13,469 nucleotides of DNA, taken from positions 1 through 13,469 of the forward strand of contig JAJYDP010000056.1 in NCBI GenBank assembly GCA_021777365.1. The letters are read 5' to 3'. The notes below the pieces were generated by a model, which saw only the letters and a list, made by a program, of their open reading frames with translations, searched no databases and had not been told where the DNA came from. Shown here one piece after another: positions 12,840 to 13,469 of the stretch. This stretch comes from Chloroflexota bacterium. Its GTDB lineage: Bacteria > Chloroflexota > Limnocylindria > Limnocylindrales > CSP1-4. Position numbers and translations under genes: made by a program. Within the stretch, counting starts at the first letter, position 1; each line of letters begins with the position of its first letter.

Positions 12840-13469
12840 ATGAGCATCAGGACCGTCCTTGTCTGCGGCGCGGGGCTGATGGGACACGGCATCGCCCAGG
12901 TCTGCGCGGTCACCGGTCACGACGTCTTCCTCTTCGAGCCCGACCGATCCAGGTCGGAGGCGGGCCTGGCGCGCATCGCGGGCAACCTCGATCGCGCCGT
13001 GCAGAAGGGGCGCATGACGGCGGAGGAGCGCTCGGCCGCGCTCGGCCGCATCCGGATCGCCGACGCGCTCGGCGCGGCGGTCGCCCAGTCCGATCTCGCG
13101 GTGGAGGCCGTCTTCGAGGACGAGGCCGTCAAGCGCTCGCTCTTCGCCGAACTCGACCAGCGCGCCCCCGAGCACACCATCCTCGCCTCGAACACCAGCT
13201 CGATCAGCATCACGCGCCTGGCGGCGGCCGTCCGTCCGCCCCGCCGGTCGCAGTTCGTGGGGATGCACTTCTTCAGCCCCGTGCCCGTGATGCCGCTCAT
13301 CGAGCTCGTGCGCGGCGCGGAGACGTCGGACCGGACGGAAGCCGACATCCGCGAGCTCGCCACGGCGCTCGGCAAGCAGGTCATCGTCAGCAAGGACCGC
13401 CCGGGGTTCATCGTCAACCGGATCCTGATGCCGCTCCTCGTGGAGGCGATGCGCGCCTACGAGGAGGGG
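12840..13469 (+). CDS. 3-hydroxyacyl-CoA (3-hydroxybutyryl-CoA) dehydrogenase, 5' part
   Basis: The frame is open from ATG 12840 to the window edge (210 codons, no stop), so the C-terminus is missing. The enzyme should oxidise 3-hydroxyacyl-CoA to 3-oxoacyl-CoA with NAD in fatty-acid or butyrate-type metabolism. The dinucleotide loop CGAGLMGHGIAQ spans 9-20, and NAD contacts are expected around FEPDR (32-36). ASNTSSISI (116-124), H143 in GMHFFSPVP (141-149), E155 in PLIELVRG and N193 in PGFIVNRIL are the catalytic and structural residues. The spacing of H143, E155 and N193 matches the family. The visible part covers the whole NAD domain and the first helix of the C-terminal domain. A full single-domain protein would be about 280-300 residues; whether a longer fusion follows cannot be seen. 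It follows meaB by 200 bp with its own promoter hexamer. Confidence 0.93.
   Translation, partial: MSIRTVLVCGAGLMGHGIAQVCAVTGHDVFLFEPDRSRSEAGLARIAGNLDRAVQKGRMTAEERSAALGRIRIADALGAAVAQSDLAVEAVFEDEAVKRSLFAELDQRAPEHTILASNTSSISITRLAAAVRPPRRSQFVGMHFFSPVPVMPLIELVRGAETSDRTEADIRELATALGKQVIVSKDRPGFIVNRILMPLLVEAMRAYEEG

Overview
The window is about 13.5 kb of very GC-rich bacterial chromosome. Strong G/C bias at third codon positions makes long false ORFs opposite almost every real gene. The gene content is ordinary: amino-acid and folate metabolism, acyl-CoA metabolism, a glycosidase and membrane proteins. There is no phage, transposon or CRISPR signature. I infer a high-GC Chloroflexota-type (for example Limnocylindria-like) or actinobacterial genome. 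The supports are the GC content, a stand-alone B12-binding mutase subunit with MeaB and a 3-hydroxyacyl-CoA dehydrogenase, an actinobacterial-style GH1 enzyme, and leaderless-type promoters. This placement is not proven.

Layout: the 3' tail of an unidentified gene (to 104); a YibE/F-like membrane protein (238-1413, +); converging on it a GH1 beta-glycosidase (1432-2772, -) followed by a PAP2-superfamily membrane protein (2810-3805, -); a divergent promoter zone (about 3890-4018); a translationally coupled pair, threonine dehydratase and homoserine dehydrogenase (4018-6230, +); a small zincin-like metallopeptidase (6355-6780, -); a 61-aa two-helix membrane protein (7054-7239, +) converging on a YtcJ-like amidohydrolase (7272-8927, -); a TatA-like protein overlapping GTP cyclohydrolase I (9286-10204, +); a 721-bp repeat-rich gap; a B12-binding mutase subunit and its MeaB G-protein chaperone (10926-12639, +); and the first 210 codons of a 3-hydroxyacyl-CoA dehydrogenase running off the edge (12840-13469, +).

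Functional links: homoserine dehydrogenase leads towards threonine, and the coupled dehydratase converts threonine to 2-oxobutyrate. 2-Oxobutyrate can give propionyl-CoA, whose methylmalonyl-CoA product is the likely substrate of the mutase assisted by MeaB. The mutase large subunit is not in the window, so this link is only suggestive.

Two features stand out. First, nearly every longer gap carries its own unrelated GC-rich direct-repeat family (units of about 20, 17, 58, 13, 83, 18, 51 and 20 bp). Two genes carry repeat expansions whose periods are multiples of three (27 bp in homoserine dehydrogenase, 39 bp in meaB), which insert low-complexity segments into conserved enzymes. Second, several genes have a TANNNT-like -10 hexamer ending 6-8 nt before the start codon with no Shine-Dalgarno sequence, the arrangement expected for leaderless mRNAs. 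I did not find a convincing new multi-gene system.
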